A stretch of 64,000 nucleotides of DNA from Paenalicyclobacillus mengziensis (GCF_017298635.1 NZ_CP071182.1:4378001-4442000), one strand, 5' to 3'. Shown: positions 44,499 to 53,733, counted from the stretch's first letter. The notes: a model not told the origin generated them from the sequence alone. Numbers and translations are program-made.

Positions 44499-45193
44499 GA
44501 ATCCTCTCCAAATCGATACCCAATGCCGTGGACGGTCTTGATGTACCTGGGGTTGGCCGAATCGTCTTCAATTTTCTTGCGCAAATGGCTGATGTGGCTG
44601 TCAATCGTCCGCTCATAGTTGAGATAGGCGTCCCCGAGGGTCGCTTTCAGCAGTTGCAATCTGCTATAGACAACGCCAGGTCGTGCAGCCAGTGTGAGCA
44701 AAATCTGAAACTCCGCGGGTGTTAGAATGATTTCCTCATCCTTTTTCCACACCCGATACTTCGTTTCGTCAATCATCAATTCACCTCTGCGGATAATACC
44801 TGTTTCCTCTTCCACCGCGGGAAGTGTCTGAATGCGCCGCAACACCGCTCGGACCCGTGCGAGTAGTTCGCGCAGGCTGAACGGCTTCGGAATGTAATCA
44901 TCGGCACCCATTTCAAGCCCGACGACACGGTCTGTCTCCTCCGTTCGAGCTGTCAGCATGATGATACCAATAGGGCGAGAAGTCTGCCGAATCTCACGGC
45001 AAACGTCAAGTCCGCTGCGCTCAGGCAGCATCCAGTCGAGGATGACGATATCCGGGCTGTCTTCATCGACACGCCGTAAGGCTTCCTGTCCGGTACCAGC
45101 GGTTGTAACTGTAAAACCTTCACTCTCGAGGAAAGGTTTGATGACGTCAATCACCTTTGGTTCGTCATCGACGATGAGGATACTCTGTCCCAT
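44495..45193 (-). CDS. OmpR/PhoB-type response regulator
   Basis: A 232-aa response regulator with a receiver domain (phosphoacceptor Asp53 in VILDWMLP, Lys in YIPKPF) and a winged-helix DNA-binding domain of the OmpR/PhoB class (SHISHLRKKIE, TVHGIGYRF). It is the first gene of the two-component operon. It probably controls the upstream phosphoesterase gene, whose promoter region contains three TTnAnn repeats with 11-bp spacing. Naming it phoP would be inference. Confidence 0.93.
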   Translation of the reverse strand: MGQSILIVDDEPKVIDVIKPFLESEGFTVTTAGTGQEALRRVDEDSPDIVILDWMLPERSGLDVCREIRQTSRPIGIIMLTARTEETDRVVGLEMGADDYIPKPFSLRELLARVRAVLRRIQTLPAVEEETGIIRRGELMIDETKYRVWKKDEEIILTPAEFQILLTLAARPGVVYSRLQLLKATLGDAYLNYERTIDSHISHLRKKIEDDSANPRYIKTVHGIGYRFGEDS

Positions 45194-45304
45194 CTGGGAT
45201 TCCCCTTTCGCAAAATTCGTCGATTTTTCGATACGTGACTAGTTTATCGCTCAGATTTGTCCATGACATACGGGAGTTATGGTCTTTGTATGGAGAATAG
45301 CAAA

Positions 45305-45339
45305 AAACAGCGGCCCAGGAAAAGTAAAGGCTGCTGTTT
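45305..45339 (-). terminator. Terminator of the phosphoesterase gene
   Basis: On the minus strand AAACAGCAGCC pairs with GGCCGCTGTTT across a 13-base loop, followed by TTTTTTGC. It lies between the phosphoesterase gene and the response regulator gene. Confidence 0.85.
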
Positions 45340-45456
45340 CAGGCACTTTCAAGTAAATTTTCTGCCAGTGCAGGGGTTCAACAGGTGGTGTGGACGCGTG
45401 CATCCCTTTTTGCAGTAAACTTGCCCAGCCTTTGTATTACGTTCCCATTTTCGTCG

Positions 45457-47379
45457 TCAGTTTTGTGCAGGAATCCAGCTGACTCCGTTGCTGCTGCTCT
45501 GATTGACGCTTGCACCGAGAGCCTTTGCAAACGAGGTCACAGGCAGGCACAACTGGCCGTTTTTCGCAACCATGTTTGCACCTAGTTTCGCATCCTGACC
45601 GTTCACCTGAATCCTGTTTCCACCCATCGGAACCGTAACGATTTGATTGTTGTAGACAAACTGTAATTCATGTTTAGACTGTGTAAAGTTGAAGTCAGCC
45701 ATTTGAGCAATGTCGTAGATGATCATATAGGTTTGATTATGAACCGTAAACGGATGCAACTGCGGCGTTGGTAGACCAGTCGACGGGTTCAGGAAAAGCT
45801 TCGCGTTTGACGGGCCATGACTGAAGTCGAACATGTTCATGAGCGATCCCGTTTGACCATCTGCAGACTGGTTTTTGAGCCGTGGAAGGTACCAGTTGTC
45901 CTCGATGAAACGCAAGATAGAGGACTGTGAAGTCAGTGAATTGTCCACGAAGTTGTGTCTTGAATAAGGAGAAATGACCAAGAGCGGAATCCGTGGACCA
46001 AAACCGGCGCGGTCAAGATACGTACCTGTTATCGGAAAGCCTGCATTGCCAGTACCAACCAACGCATCTGTCAGTGGGTCATTGGAATGACGAACGATTG
46101 GCGGCATCACATGGTCATACCAGCCGTCCGAGTCATCCCAGTTGATAATCACAGCCGTGCTGCTCCACTCGGGCGTCTGTTCCAAACGGTTGATTGTGTT
46201 CACGAGGAACCTCTGCTCATCGAGCGGACCTGAGTACCCGGCGTGACCGTCCTCGTAAGCTGGTGCCTTTAAGAAGCTCACAGCGGGCATGTTTCCTTCC
46301 TCAACCGCTGTCCAGAAGTCGCTGATGCCGTAGTTATGGTTCGCTTGGTCTCCTTGATGGCCAATCAGAGCAACCGAGGTGGGAGGCAAATGGTTCGGAT
46401 TTGCGGTGGATTGATAGTACTGGAACGGGTCATGATGCGGAATATAATCTGCCGTCGCCGGAGCCGGGGTCTCTATGCCATTGCCAATCGCCTGGTGCGT
46501 TCGAGCCGGGTCGCTAAATCCGCCTTCAAACCAACCCCAAGTGATGCCTTTGGTGTTCAACAAGTTCCCGACATTTTGTCCTGTCATCGCCACAGTGGGT
46601 TTTTTCGGATTCGACGCACTGTCATAGTAGGGGTCAATATCATTAAACAACGTATTATTCTTATCAAGCGTGCCAGGAATGATGACCCCAGTTATCAAGT
46701 TGGGCTGCAGCTTTGCGCCGCCTTCTTTTTGTGGTGCACTATAGCCGACAGCGCCGTGGGTCGTGCCTGCGATAAGGTTTAAAGCACCCGGGGTTGACGG
46801 ACCGAAGTTTGTCCCAAACGAGTTGTCATTGAGGGCGAAGTGTTGAGCGTAGTTCCACAGCGCCGTTACGGTGTTACCGTCGTAATAATCCATCACTAAG
46901 TTGGGATTACCGTTTGGGAACGGCCAGTTCGTACCAGCAGTGTACTGTACAAACTTGTCAACCAAGCCGCCGTCATAAGCCTTTTGTTCAGCCTTGTAGC
47001 CATGGTCCATGTCGTCAGTTATGGATTGGCTGCGGCTGAGACGCTGTGGATTCGCCAGATTCGGATTCTTCGTTAACAAAGTCGAGTTCAGACCATTCAC
47101 CGTCGGTGTTCCAGGTGCAGGGTAAAATGCCGGGTCACCAGGTGGATTTGCCGCTTTCGGATATGTGGCAAAATAGTGGTCAAACGAAACGTTCTCTTGG
47201 AAAATGACGACGACGTGTTTGATGGGAGTTGCAGTGGGAGGCGTAAGTACGGTAGATAAATGCATGGAAGGCTGAACATGCTGTGGAGCTGCACTCGTAC
47301 TGGCTAACCCCGTTACAGTCGACAAACCCAACGTTAGCGCTGCAACGGTCGAAATCGTGGCCTTTGAACTTCGCTGCAT
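45457..47379 (-). CDS. Secreted phosphoesterase (phospholipase C/acid phosphatase type)
   Basis: A 640-aa secreted enzyme. A Sec signal peptide (ending near ASTSAAPQ) is followed by a PF04185-type phosphoesterase domain: KHVVVIFQENVSFDHYFATYP at the metal/nucleophile site, NWDDSDGWYDHV and the DNSLTSQSSILRFIEDNW end. A C-terminal copper amine oxidase N-terminal-like (stalk) domain follows (about 580-640), common in Firmicute exported proteins. It should release phosphate from lipids or esters outside the cell. GAGGAGG precedes the ATG at 47379. A Pho-box-like repeat lies 76-103 bp upstream. Confidence 0.88.
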   Translation of the reverse strand: MQRSSKATISTVAALTLGLSTVTGLASTSAAPQHVQPSMHLSTVLTPPTATPIKHVVVIFQENVSFDHYFATYPKAANPPGDPAFYPAPGTPTVNGLNSTLLTKNPNLANPQRLSRSQSITDDMDHGYKAEQKAYDGGLVDKFVQYTAGTNWPFPNGNPNLVMDYYDGNTVTALWNYAQHFALNDNSFGTNFGPSTPGALNLIAGTTHGAVGYSAPQKEGGAKLQPNLITGVIIPGTLDKNNTLFNDIDPYYDSASNPKKPTVAMTGQNVGNLLNTKGITWGWFEGGFSDPARTHQAIGNGIETPAPATADYIPHHDPFQYYQSTANPNHLPPTSVALIGHQGDQANHNYGISDFWTAVEEGNMPAVSFLKAPAYEDGHAGYSGPLDEQRFLVNTINRLEQTPEWSSTAVIINWDDSDGWYDHVMPPIVRHSNDPLTDALVGTGNAGFPITGTYLDRAGFGPRIPLLVISPYSRHNFVDNSLTSQSSILRFIEDNWYLPRLKNQSADGQTGSLMNMFDFSHGPSNAKLFLNPSTGLPTPQLHPFTVHNQTYMIIYDIAQMADFNFTQSKHELQFVYNNQIVTVPMGGNRIQVNGQDAKLGANMVAKNGQLCLPVTSFAKALGASVNQSSSNGVSWIPAQN

Positions 47380-47454
47380 AGACTGACCTCCTCGAGGATT
47401 GGCCCGTATAGACGAACCAGTTTGTCTTAACACGAACCAATCTTATCGAGGTCA

Positions 47455-47482
47455 TGTAAATTTACAGTTGAGCGTTCGTTAA
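47455..47482 (-). promoter_or_regulatory. Pho-box-like triple repeat
   Basis: On the minus strand TTAACG (47482-47477), TCAACT (47471-47466) and TTTACA (47460-47455) are spaced by exactly five bases. This matches the B. subtilis PhoP-box layout of TTnACA-like repeats every 11 bp. A TAAGAT-like -10 follows at 47445-47440. Confidence 0.6.
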
Positions 47483-47499
47483 CTTTTCATTTTTGACCA

Positions 47500-48060
47500 T
47501 TAAGAATTTGTAGATGATTCAGTATATAAACAATTAACCTCAGGACTCGCTGTGGAAGTGGAGTATGCAGTTGTGTGCATACCCGGATCGGGATGAGAAC
47601 GAGCAGTGGTCGATTTGGAGCCCTCCTTATTTTGCTTTGTAAAATTGGTCAACAACTGCTTCGGCAAAAAAACGCAATCGATGCCGTCACATTTTACAAT
47701 TCGTTTTACAATATAAAGCAACAAAATAGCTAACGCGCCGAGAAAGAAGTCGACGCCAGATTGCATCACAACAATCATTTTTCTTGCGATGGCAAAGATG
47801 AGAATGTCCGTTACTAAATGAGGGTCACGCTTGATGAGCATGAGGGCCACTTCCAAACCAATGATGTATAACAAGGCATCATCAAGAAATTGTTGGAACG
47901 AACTGTCGGTTCCTGATACAAAGACGCCGTGGAGACTGAAAAACATCATCAAGCCCGCGGATACCACCCCAACAATGAGGAAAATTGACAGGATGATTTC
48001 AAACACGCGGATAAGCCATTCAATCCATTTCGCCAAGCGTACGGACACACGGGCTAACAC
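47500..48060 (-). CDS. PsiE-like membrane protein
   Basis: A 186-aa protein with about four membrane segments that matches the phosphate-starvation-inducible PsiE family: an aspartate in the DDALLYIIGLEVALMLI helix and LVTDILIFAIARKMIV are typical. A polar C-terminal tail of about 50 residues, rich in Ser/Thr, is added. It lies upstream of the phosphoesterase gene on the same strand. GTG at 48060 has GAGGGGG eight bases upstream; the upstream TTG at 48096 has no site. Confidence 0.8.
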   Translation of the reverse strand: MLARVSVRLAKWIEWLIRVFEIILSIFLIVGVVSAGLMMFFSLHGVFVSGTDSSFQQFLDDALLYIIGLEVALMLIKRDPHLVTDILIFAIARKMIVVMQSGVDFFLGALAILLLYIVKRIVKCDGIDCVFLPKQLLTNFTKQNKEGSKSTTARSHPDPGMHTTAYSTSTASPEVNCLYTESSTNS

Positions 48061-48271
48061 ACTCTCCACCCCCTCAACCTCAATCGCTACCGCCAACGCA
48101 CTGTTGATATACAGATAAACATAATCTCAATTGTATTACAACAGTCATCAAGAAATTCGTCAGCATCTCAATCATGACCTCGATTCAAACAAAAAATGGT
48201 TGAATTAACATGCCTTGTAGCCATAAAATATTAAGATAACAAGTAATCCTCAGAAAGGAGGGCGGCTCTTC

Positions 48272-48727
48272 GTGCTTTTGTGGCAAGTAACCCTGGCAGC
48301 GTTTATCGTCACGTCAATTTTCGGGCTCTATCTGTTTTCTGGATACACCTTTCGAATCAAAGTCTACTATCCACTCGTGCTGGTTACCTGTCACGTCGCC
48401 GCCGCGATTGCCACAACGATTTTGTTTGGCATCTTGATTGTTCGATTGCTCTTCTCATATAACCAGGTTCACGTGTTCTCCGTTGTCTTCTCCGTCATTT
48501 CTTTTGTGCTAGTGTTACTTACCTTGGCATCAGGCTTATACTTTTATTTTCGGTATGAAGCACGACGTAGACGTACAAAATGGGGTTTGATTGGATTTCA
48601 TCTGGCCATGGCTGGACTGTCTTTTATCTTTGCCATTTCCAGCATTTCCACTGTAGCAGCGCCGAAGCCGACCCATACTTACCCTGGGACTGCATGGTAC
48701 AAGTATTACCTTAGGCATCCTAACTAG
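48272..48727 (+). CDS. Four-helix membrane protein of unknown function
   Basis: A 151-aa protein with four predicted membrane segments and a short tail (PKPTHTYPGTAWYKYYLRHPN region). Histidines occur in segment 2 (VTCHVAAAI) and segment 4 (IGFHLAMAG), which could bind haem, but no family is recognised. AAAGGAGG precedes the GTG start. It is convergent with the MFS gene and ends before a hairpin. The arrangement of two histidine-bearing helices is similar in type to small haem or copper membrane proteins, which is inference. Confidence 0.7.
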   Translation: MLLWQVTLAAFIVTSIFGLYLFSGYTFRIKVYYPLVLVTCHVAAAIATTILFGILIVRLLFSYNQVHVFSVVFSVISFVLVLLTLASGLYFYFRYEARRRRTKWGLIGFHLAMAGLSFIFAISSISTVAAPKPTHTYPGTAWYKYYLRHPN

Positions 48728-48787
48728 TTCGAGAGGTTGGTTTTGGTAACCGGGGAGCTGTCAATGCCCGCTTGGCAATGCAAACAA

Positions 48788-48810
48788 GGCCTGAGTAAAT
48801 GGCTCAGGCC
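48788..48810. terminator. Bidirectional terminator hairpin
   Basis: GGCCTGAG (48788-48795) and CTCAGGCC (48803-48810) form an eight-bp stem with a seven-base loop between convergent genes. Confidence 0.7.
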
Positions 48811-48843
48811 AATTGTGTGTCATGCGAAAGTGCGCCGGACCTG

Positions 48844-50022
48844 TTACGCTCGCTTTACATCCCGCGGAAGAAAGACACCGAGAATTGAACCAAGGAGCGG
48901 CAATACGGACAAAATCGTAAATACTGTTGCAACACCAAATAAGTCGGAGATTCCACCCATGAATGTAGCACCAATACCTCCCGCACCGACGCCAAACCCA
49001 ATTGACAACCCGGAAGCCAAGGCAATGTTTTTCGGTAGCATCATCTGCATCAGAACCACAGTGACAGCAAATGAGGACAGGACACTAAATCCGAAAAACA
49101 GAAGGTCGATAACCGCAAGTGCACCGTGAGTATATGGAAACACAAGGGCAAACGGGGTTGCGACAAGCATCGATAGTACCAGTAAACGCTTTTGTCCAAT
49201 TCGGTCAGACAACGCACCGCCTATAAAAGTTCCGAGCGCACCTGCACCGACGAAGACAAAATTGAATATCTCGGATGTCGCCAAAGACAGGTTATGGAAG
49301 TAAAACGGCAAGAACACAACGACTCCAACCTGACACCATGACCGAAGAATGATAATCGTGACGAGGAGTACTACGCCTGCGATGTTGTTTTCACCTGCAA
49401 CTTCGCGACGCCTTCCTTTTGCTTGTCGAACCTTTCCAGAAAGCCACGGGATAATTTGTCCGCCTAAACCACCTGCGATAAAGGCCACAGGAACCAACCA
49501 CAGTAAACCGCGGAGACCAGTTCTTCCGATAAACAACGAGATAATGAGCGGGCCAAATGCCTGACCTGCGTTCCCACCTACTTGAAACACAGACTGCGCA
49601 AGTCCTCGGCGCGACCCAGCGGCCAGATGAGTTCCACGAGAGGCTTCTGGATGGAACGCCCCAGACCCAACTCCCGACAATCCAATGAAGACTAACAAAA
49701 GAACAAGATTGTGTACCAGGCCAGTCAAAGCGAGTCCCATCACCGATAGAAAAGCACCGAGTGCGAGCAGCCAAACTCGGGGTTTTTTGTCTGTCGAGGT
49801 ACCAAAAATGGGTTGCATGACGGAAGAGGTTAGATAGGAAACAAGGACAACCAATGTAGATTGTGTGTAATTCAAGTGCAGGGCTTGCTTATACATCACA
49901 ACGAGTGCGGGGACCATACCGGTCGTGACAAGGTCATTCAGAAAATGGGTACCACTAAATGTAAATACGGCGCGACGATTCATCGGCTCTGCGGAAGAAC
50001 TGGATGCTGTTGTGTCTGACAA
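48844..50022 (-). CDS. MFS transporter, fosmidomycin-resistance (Fsr) type
   Basis: A 392-aa major facilitator with 12 helices. The N-terminus (GTHFLNDLVTTGMVPALVV) is characteristic of the Fsr group, and GSGAFHPEASRGTHLAAGSRRGLAQSVFQVGGNAGQAFGP covers the conserved loop 4-5 region (quoted here in part: FQVGGNAGQAFGP). The substrate is unknown. TTG at 50022 was chosen by GCGGGGG eight bases upstream. It is divergent from msrB. Confidence 0.87.
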   Translation of the reverse strand: MSDTTASSSSAEPMNRRAVFTFSGTHFLNDLVTTGMVPALVVMYKQALHLNYTQSTLVVLVSYLTSSVMQPIFGTSTDKKPRVWLLALGAFLSVMGLALTGLVHNLVLLLVFIGLSGVGSGAFHPEASRGTHLAAGSRRGLAQSVFQVGGNAGQAFGPLIISLFIGRTGLRGLLWLVPVAFIAGGLGGQIIPWLSGKVRQAKGRRREVAGENNIAGVVLLVTIIILRSWCQVGVVVFLPFYFHNLSLATSEIFNFVFVGAGALGTFIGGALSDRIGQKRLLVLSMLVATPFALVFPYTHGALAVIDLLFFGFSVLSSFAVTVVLMQMMLPKNIALASGLSIGFGVGAGGIGATFMGGISDLFGVATVFTILSVLPLLGSILGVFLPRDVKRA

Positions 50023-50234
50023 AATTCTGACCCCCGCTAGCTTTATGTATGATGACCGCTGTTTGGTCACCTCTTCAGATTACCTCGTGTAATTCATGTG
50101 TCAACCTGAGCGTTGCAACGCAATACTGCTGTAGTCATCCCCTTGACAGTCCAAGAGAATTGATTTGCCGATGGAGACTTCGTTTGACTTCCGGTGCAGG
50201 CTGTGCGTAATCTATACCCGTCGAGAACTAACAA

Positions 50235-50269
50235 CCACCCACAACAACCCCTGACCTGTTTGTGGGTGG
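50235..50269. promoter_or_regulatory. Hairpin in the msrB leader
   Basis: CCACCCACAA (50235-50244) pairs perfectly with TTGTGGGTGG (50260-50269) around a 15-base loop. It lies 53 bp upstream of the msrB start, between divergent genes, and is followed by a short ATTTTGG. It may be an upstream terminator or an attenuator. Confidence 0.55.
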
Positions 50270-50322
50270 CAGGACAGATTTTGGTGGAGAGTTTGAGGCC
50301 GATTCAGAGGAGGAGACTGTTG

Positions 50323-50754
50323 ATGAGTCAAGAAGAGTTAAAGCGTCGACTCACGCCGGTACAATATGAAGTCACACAAAATAGTGCAACAGAGCCACCG
50401 TTTGCAAATGAGTATTGGGACAATCACCGAGAAGGCATTTACGTAGATGTCGTGTCTGGAAAGGCACTGTTTTCGTCGCTTGATAAGTTTGACTCTGCGT
50501 GCGGGTGGCCGAGTTTTACCAAGCCTCTGGATGAGCGTATTGTTCAAACGAAACTTGACACTAGTCATGGAATGATTCGTACCGAAGTACGCAGCACGGA
50601 TGCAGATTCCCATCTTGGACATGTGTTCGAAGACGGCCCTCTCGAAGCTGGCGGCCTGCGTTACTGCATCAATTCGGCCGCACTGCGCTTCATCGAGAAG
50701 GACAAATTAGAACAAGAAGGTTACGGAGAATACCTTCAGTTGTTTGAAAAGTAA
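50323..50754 (+). CDS. msrB: Peptide methionine-R-sulfoxide reductase MsrB
   Basis: A 143-aa enzyme that reduces the R epimer of methionine sulfoxide. Motifs are [16 protein letters not shown] and the catalytic Cys in [11 protein letters not shown]. The two CxxC zinc pairs of many MsrB proteins are absent, so it is the metal-free form. The catalytic cysteine codon is TGC, not TGA. AGAGGAGGAG precedes the ATG. The long upstream frame has no start signal. Confidence 0.95.
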   Translation: MSQEELKRRLTPVQYEVTQNSATEPPFANEYWDNHREGIYVDVVSGKALFSSLDKFDSACGWPSFTKPLDERIVQTKLDTSHGMIRTEVRSTDADSHLGHVFEDGPLEAGGLRYCINSAALRFIEKDKLEQEGYGEYLQLFEK

Positions 50755-50817
50755 GACGGGTTGCTGCCATTCAGGTTATGGTGTTGACCCGTTCGACCGA
50801 TGATGGGCTTTTGTCCA

Positions 50818-51018
50818 CTAGTTTGAGTTTGACCGATGATGGGTTCCTGAGACAACCTGCTGCAAGTGGGCCTCATTTGTCTCAGATTCGTCAAACGTGA
50901 CTACGGCGACGTTCTCTCCGAGGTCGACATCAACGCCCTCCACGCCACGAGTTTGTCTCAATGCGCGTGTCACTGCATTGACATTCAGCCCTTGAACGGA
51001 CAAAGTCAACGTATCCAC
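50818..51018 (-). CDS. HMA-fold protein without metal-binding cysteines
   Basis: A 66-aa protein with the heavy-metal-associated (CopZ-like) beta-alpha-beta fold. The strand order LTLSVQGLNVNAVTRALRQ, GVEGVDVDLGENVAVVTFD is typical, but the metal loop that normally reads GMxCxxC is GLNVNAV, so it cannot bind copper in the usual way. GTG start with GGGAG about 13 bases upstream. It is convergent with msrB. Confidence 0.7.
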   Translation of the reverse strand: MDTLTLSVQGLNVNAVTRALRQTRGVEGVDVDLGENVAVVTFDESETNEAHLQQVVSGTHHRSNSN

Positions 51019-51263
51019 TGTTGAATCACACTCCCTCGTTCATAAATCGGTGATGATGACCCAACTTAGCACTCAGTGTGAACAAGTATGAGACGCCAAG
51101 TGCCGCGTCTGGCTTTTGTATTCTGTCCCGTGCCGCTGTGGGTATTCCTTACCAGCGAACACACGACACGGCATACCGGTGACGGTACTATTATTCTGTT
51201 CGTTAATAATTTGAGGCCTCATGACCGGCCATGCCTCTCGGAAAACCTTGCCATGAAACTCTG

Positions 51264-51950
51264 TCACTGAATCAGTTTCGCTACGGCAAATGCAAAGGCT
51301 GCCGCAAGGCCGCCGACAACCGTTGTTTGAATGGCACTTCGACCGGCCTTCTGCCCTGTAAAACGCCCTTTTACAAATCCAAAAACAAAGAGGGCAATCA
51401 ACGTCACGACCACAGACAAAAGTTGTGCGTACAAGGGGCGGTGGATAATCATATACGGGAACAGCGGAATCAGTCCGCCAGCGATGTATGATACACCGAT
51501 GGTCAGTGAACTGTTTCTCGCTCGCTTTGCTTCCGGCCTCTCCAGTCCGAGTTCAAACTTCATCATAAAATCGACCCAGCGATGCTTGTCCGCACAAATG
51601 GAGTTGGTCACCTTGTCTACATCTGCATCACTGACACCCCATTCCTTGAGGATGTCCACAACTTCCTCTCGTTCACGGTCAGGTAATTCGGTGACTTCCG
51701 TGCGCTCGCGTTCGAGTTCAGATTCGTAGTGTTCTTCATCCGTCTTTGCCGCGAGATATCCGCCAAGCCCCATCGCGATGGAACCCGCCGCGATTTCCGC
51801 CAGGCCTGCGACGACGACGAGGGTGGTGGTCGATACCGCACCGGAAAGACCGGCTGCCAAAGCAAACGGGACTGTCAGGCCATCCGACATACCAATCACG
51901 ATATCCCTGATACTATCCGGTGCCTCAAAATGTTCTTCCTGATGAGCCAC
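51264..51950 (-). CDS. VIT1/CCC1 family iron or manganese transporter
   Basis: A 228-aa membrane protein of the VIT1/CCC1 (DUF125) family with five helices and a cytoplasmic metal-binding loop. Signature segments are RDIVIGMSDGLTVPFALAAGL, GSIAMGLGGYLAAKTDEEHY and the Glu-rich helix ESELERERTEV. It should move Fe2+ or Mn2+ out of the cytoplasm. GTG at 51950 follows AGGAGGGGATTACA; the open frame upstream contains a 13-bp tandem duplication and is unlikely to be translated. Confidence 0.9.
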   Translation of the reverse strand: MAHQEEHFEAPDSIRDIVIGMSDGLTVPFALAAGLSGAVSTTTLVVVAGLAEIAAGSIAMGLGGYLAAKTDEEHYESELERERTEVTELPDREREEVVDILKEWGVSDADVDKVTNSICADKHRWVDFMMKFELGLERPEAKRARNSSLTIGVSYIAGGLIPLFPYMIIHRPLYAQLLSVVVTLIALFVFGFVKGRFTGQKAGRSAIQTTVVGGLAAAFAFAVAKLIQ

Positions 51951-51993
51951 TGTAATCCCCTCCTGCAGCGTGCTGCGACGCTTGAGGATACCT

Positions 51994-52019
51994 CGAAGTA
52001 CCGCAGCGAAGTACCGCAG
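51994..52019. repeat. Perfect 13-bp tandem duplication
   Basis: CGAAGTACCGCAG occurs at 51994-52006 and 52007-52019, upstream of the VIT-type transporter gene. Confidence 0.92.
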
Positions 52020-52200
52020 ACGTCTCACGCCTACATTTTGACTTAAAAAACGACATCTCATTACATAAGGAGGTTCTGTTTGTTGTCTTTGCACCCGCTA
52101 AATTGATAGTACAATTTGACATCCGAATAATCGTGGCCTATGGGTTGGAAAACAGAGTCGTCACACAACCGCCACAAAAACGTGAATCAATCGTGCTATA

Positions 52201-52611
52201 TTGACGTGGATTTCGACGATAACTTTGCCGAATGAAAACTCCTTACATACTTTGCTCAATCCTCTGAACTCAAAGTATCATCCGTTGGCAATGGCCGTGG
52301 GCGTTGTCGGCTTTTATTTGCTCCTCTTGGTTGGTATCACTGCAGGCCTCAGAAAGTGGATGAAAATATGGCTGACCGCGCACTGCTCGTCCTTCCTGCT
52401 CTGGGTCTTTCTCTCAGCGCACGGATACTATAGCGGGACCGATTCAATTGCGTTAAAACCTCTTTATGAAACAGCTCTTGTACTTGTCATTGCGACTTTT
52501 TTCTGGCGCCATTGGACCAATAACCAGAAGCGGATAAGAATCAAACCTCAAGTGACCGAGGTCGAAGCAAATGATTTGAAAGGAGGAAACTCCGTTGAAC
52601 TACCAAATTAA
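52201..52611 (+). pseudogene. 5'-truncated ferric-reductase-like membrane gene
   Basis: The 136-aa product matches only the second half of the ferric reductase-like transmembrane domain: KYHPLAMAVGVVGFYLLLLVG, a shortened WLTAHCSSFLLWVFLSAHG and the GTDS motif that follows the last haem-bearing helix. The first membrane helices are absent and there is no room for them, since the previous gene starts only about 250 bp away. The TTG at 52201 has no ribosome binding site. It could be a decayed copy or a short functional derivative. It overlaps the next gene start. Confidence 0.6.
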
Positions 52612-53052
52612 GCGATTTTTATTAGGGAAATCGACACTCCTTCTAGCTGGCGTCGCTTACGCTAAGGGCCAAGTTCTTCCTGCCCCAACTCCTGACAATC
52701 CTTCAAAGCCAGTGAGGGCCAATGATGTGAAACTCAAGACTGACTTACGTACAGTCGAAACACAGGTTCAACAACTGCAGCTGAGGACAAAGCCCTGGCA
52801 GCTAAGTTTCAAGAGAAGAAAACTCAACTCATTTCTCTGGAGAAGCAGCTCCTGTCAGAGGAAAAGAATATCGCTACCATCGCGGCGGAGGTCAAAGCTG
52901 TGAACGCTGAAATATCACAGATTAAGGCAGGTCATATTCCGGGCGCAACGGTGACCGCCTCGTCTGTATCGATACCAGTGACCGCAACACCCACCTTGAA
53001 TCTGCCTCCCATCTCTGCGCCCGTCGTACAAACAGTGACAAAAGCTTCTTAA
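52595..53052 (+). pseudogene. Secreted coiled-coil protein gene with a frameshift
   Basis: From TTG at 52595 (AAAGGAGG seven bases upstream) the frame encodes a signal-peptide-like segment and VKLKTDLRTVETQVQQLQ, the start of a coiled coil. Around 52776-52784 the heptads continue in another frame (AEDKALAAKFQEKKTQLISL onwards), run through IAAEVKAVNAEISQIKAG and end in a Thr/Pro/Val-rich tail at a TAA at 53052. One base is missing at the junction. The two parts clearly belong to one protein of about 152 aa. It is a pseudogene unless this is a sequencing error or programmed frameshift. Confidence 0.8.
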
Positions 53053-53142
53053 TCGTACCAACGACAGATTCCACATAAATCGCATCTGGTCGGGAATCCT
53101 CTTCCACAGGTCCACATGAGAGATGATACGAGGAGGAACGAC

Positions 53143-53733
53143 ATGAAACCACCATTCACGGCCGTCACATGTGGTCTATTATGTGGTCTATTGATGTTTA
53201 GTTATCTCAGCTTTACCCCATCTGTCCACGCAGCAACCATATCGAACTCAGGCCGGGGGCACGCAGCCAACTTACCGAACTCAGGCCAGGGGCATATAGA
53301 ATTTCGAATTGGATCCTCAACTTCGGCCGTCGTGGCTGGCGCGCGCGTGATCGTGATCAATCACGATGGTCAAATCGTCTCTTCGGGGCTGACAGACACC
53401 CATGGGACTTTCAACGCTTCCGTTCCCCTGTTCAAGATTGACTGGAACAAACAGTTTACGACCAAGGGCATTGTCAACGCCATCGTGATTGCGAACGGTT
53501 TTAATGAGCAAGCCGTGTTTATCATACCGATTACCGAGCATACCATCCAACCTGTAGTGTTACAGCCCATCAACCCAGAACGACAAAACCTTCCGTCTGC
53601 ATCACTCGGTGCTTTTGGCAAACACGACCTAAGAATGTACGTAGCACACTACGCATACGAATTAAAGCTCAAAAAACAACCCCCCATCCCTCGAGACCCG
53701 GACTACGCACCATGGAGCTCTGACGTCAAGTAG
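53143..53733 (+). CDS. Secreted protein with carboxypeptidase-regulatory-like domain
   Basis: A 196-aa exported protein with a signal peptide (cleavage near VHAATIS) and a beta-sandwich resembling carboxypeptidase regulatory-like or Cna-B domains (GARVIVINHDGQIVSSGLTDTHG is the signature, given here in part). Two imperfect repeats of NSGxGHxxNL occur after the signal. The C-terminus has YVAHYAYELKLKK. ATG at 53143 has GAGGAGG upstream. It is followed after 12 bp by a SpoIID-domain gene, so the two are probably one unit acting at the cell or spore surface. Confidence 0.75.
   Translation: MKPPFTAVTCGLLCGLLMFSYLSFTPSVHAATISNSGRGHAANLPNSGQGHIEFRIGSSTSAVVAGARVIVINHDGQIVSSGLTDTHGTFNASVPLFKIDWNKQFTTKGIVNAIVIANGFNEQAVFIIPITEHTIQPVVLQPINPERQNLPSASLGAFGKHDLRMYVAHYAYELKLKKQPPIPRDPDYAPWSSDVK

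Noticed and set aside
52183..52185. TGA upstream of the ferric-reductase-like fragment as another selenocysteine codon
   Set aside because: The sequence before it has no similarity to the family and there is no Cys expected at that position.
52740..52903. The break in the coiled-coil gene as a selenocysteine or readthrough site
   Set aside because: The two parts are in different frames, so a base is missing; it is a frameshift and not a stop-codon recoding.
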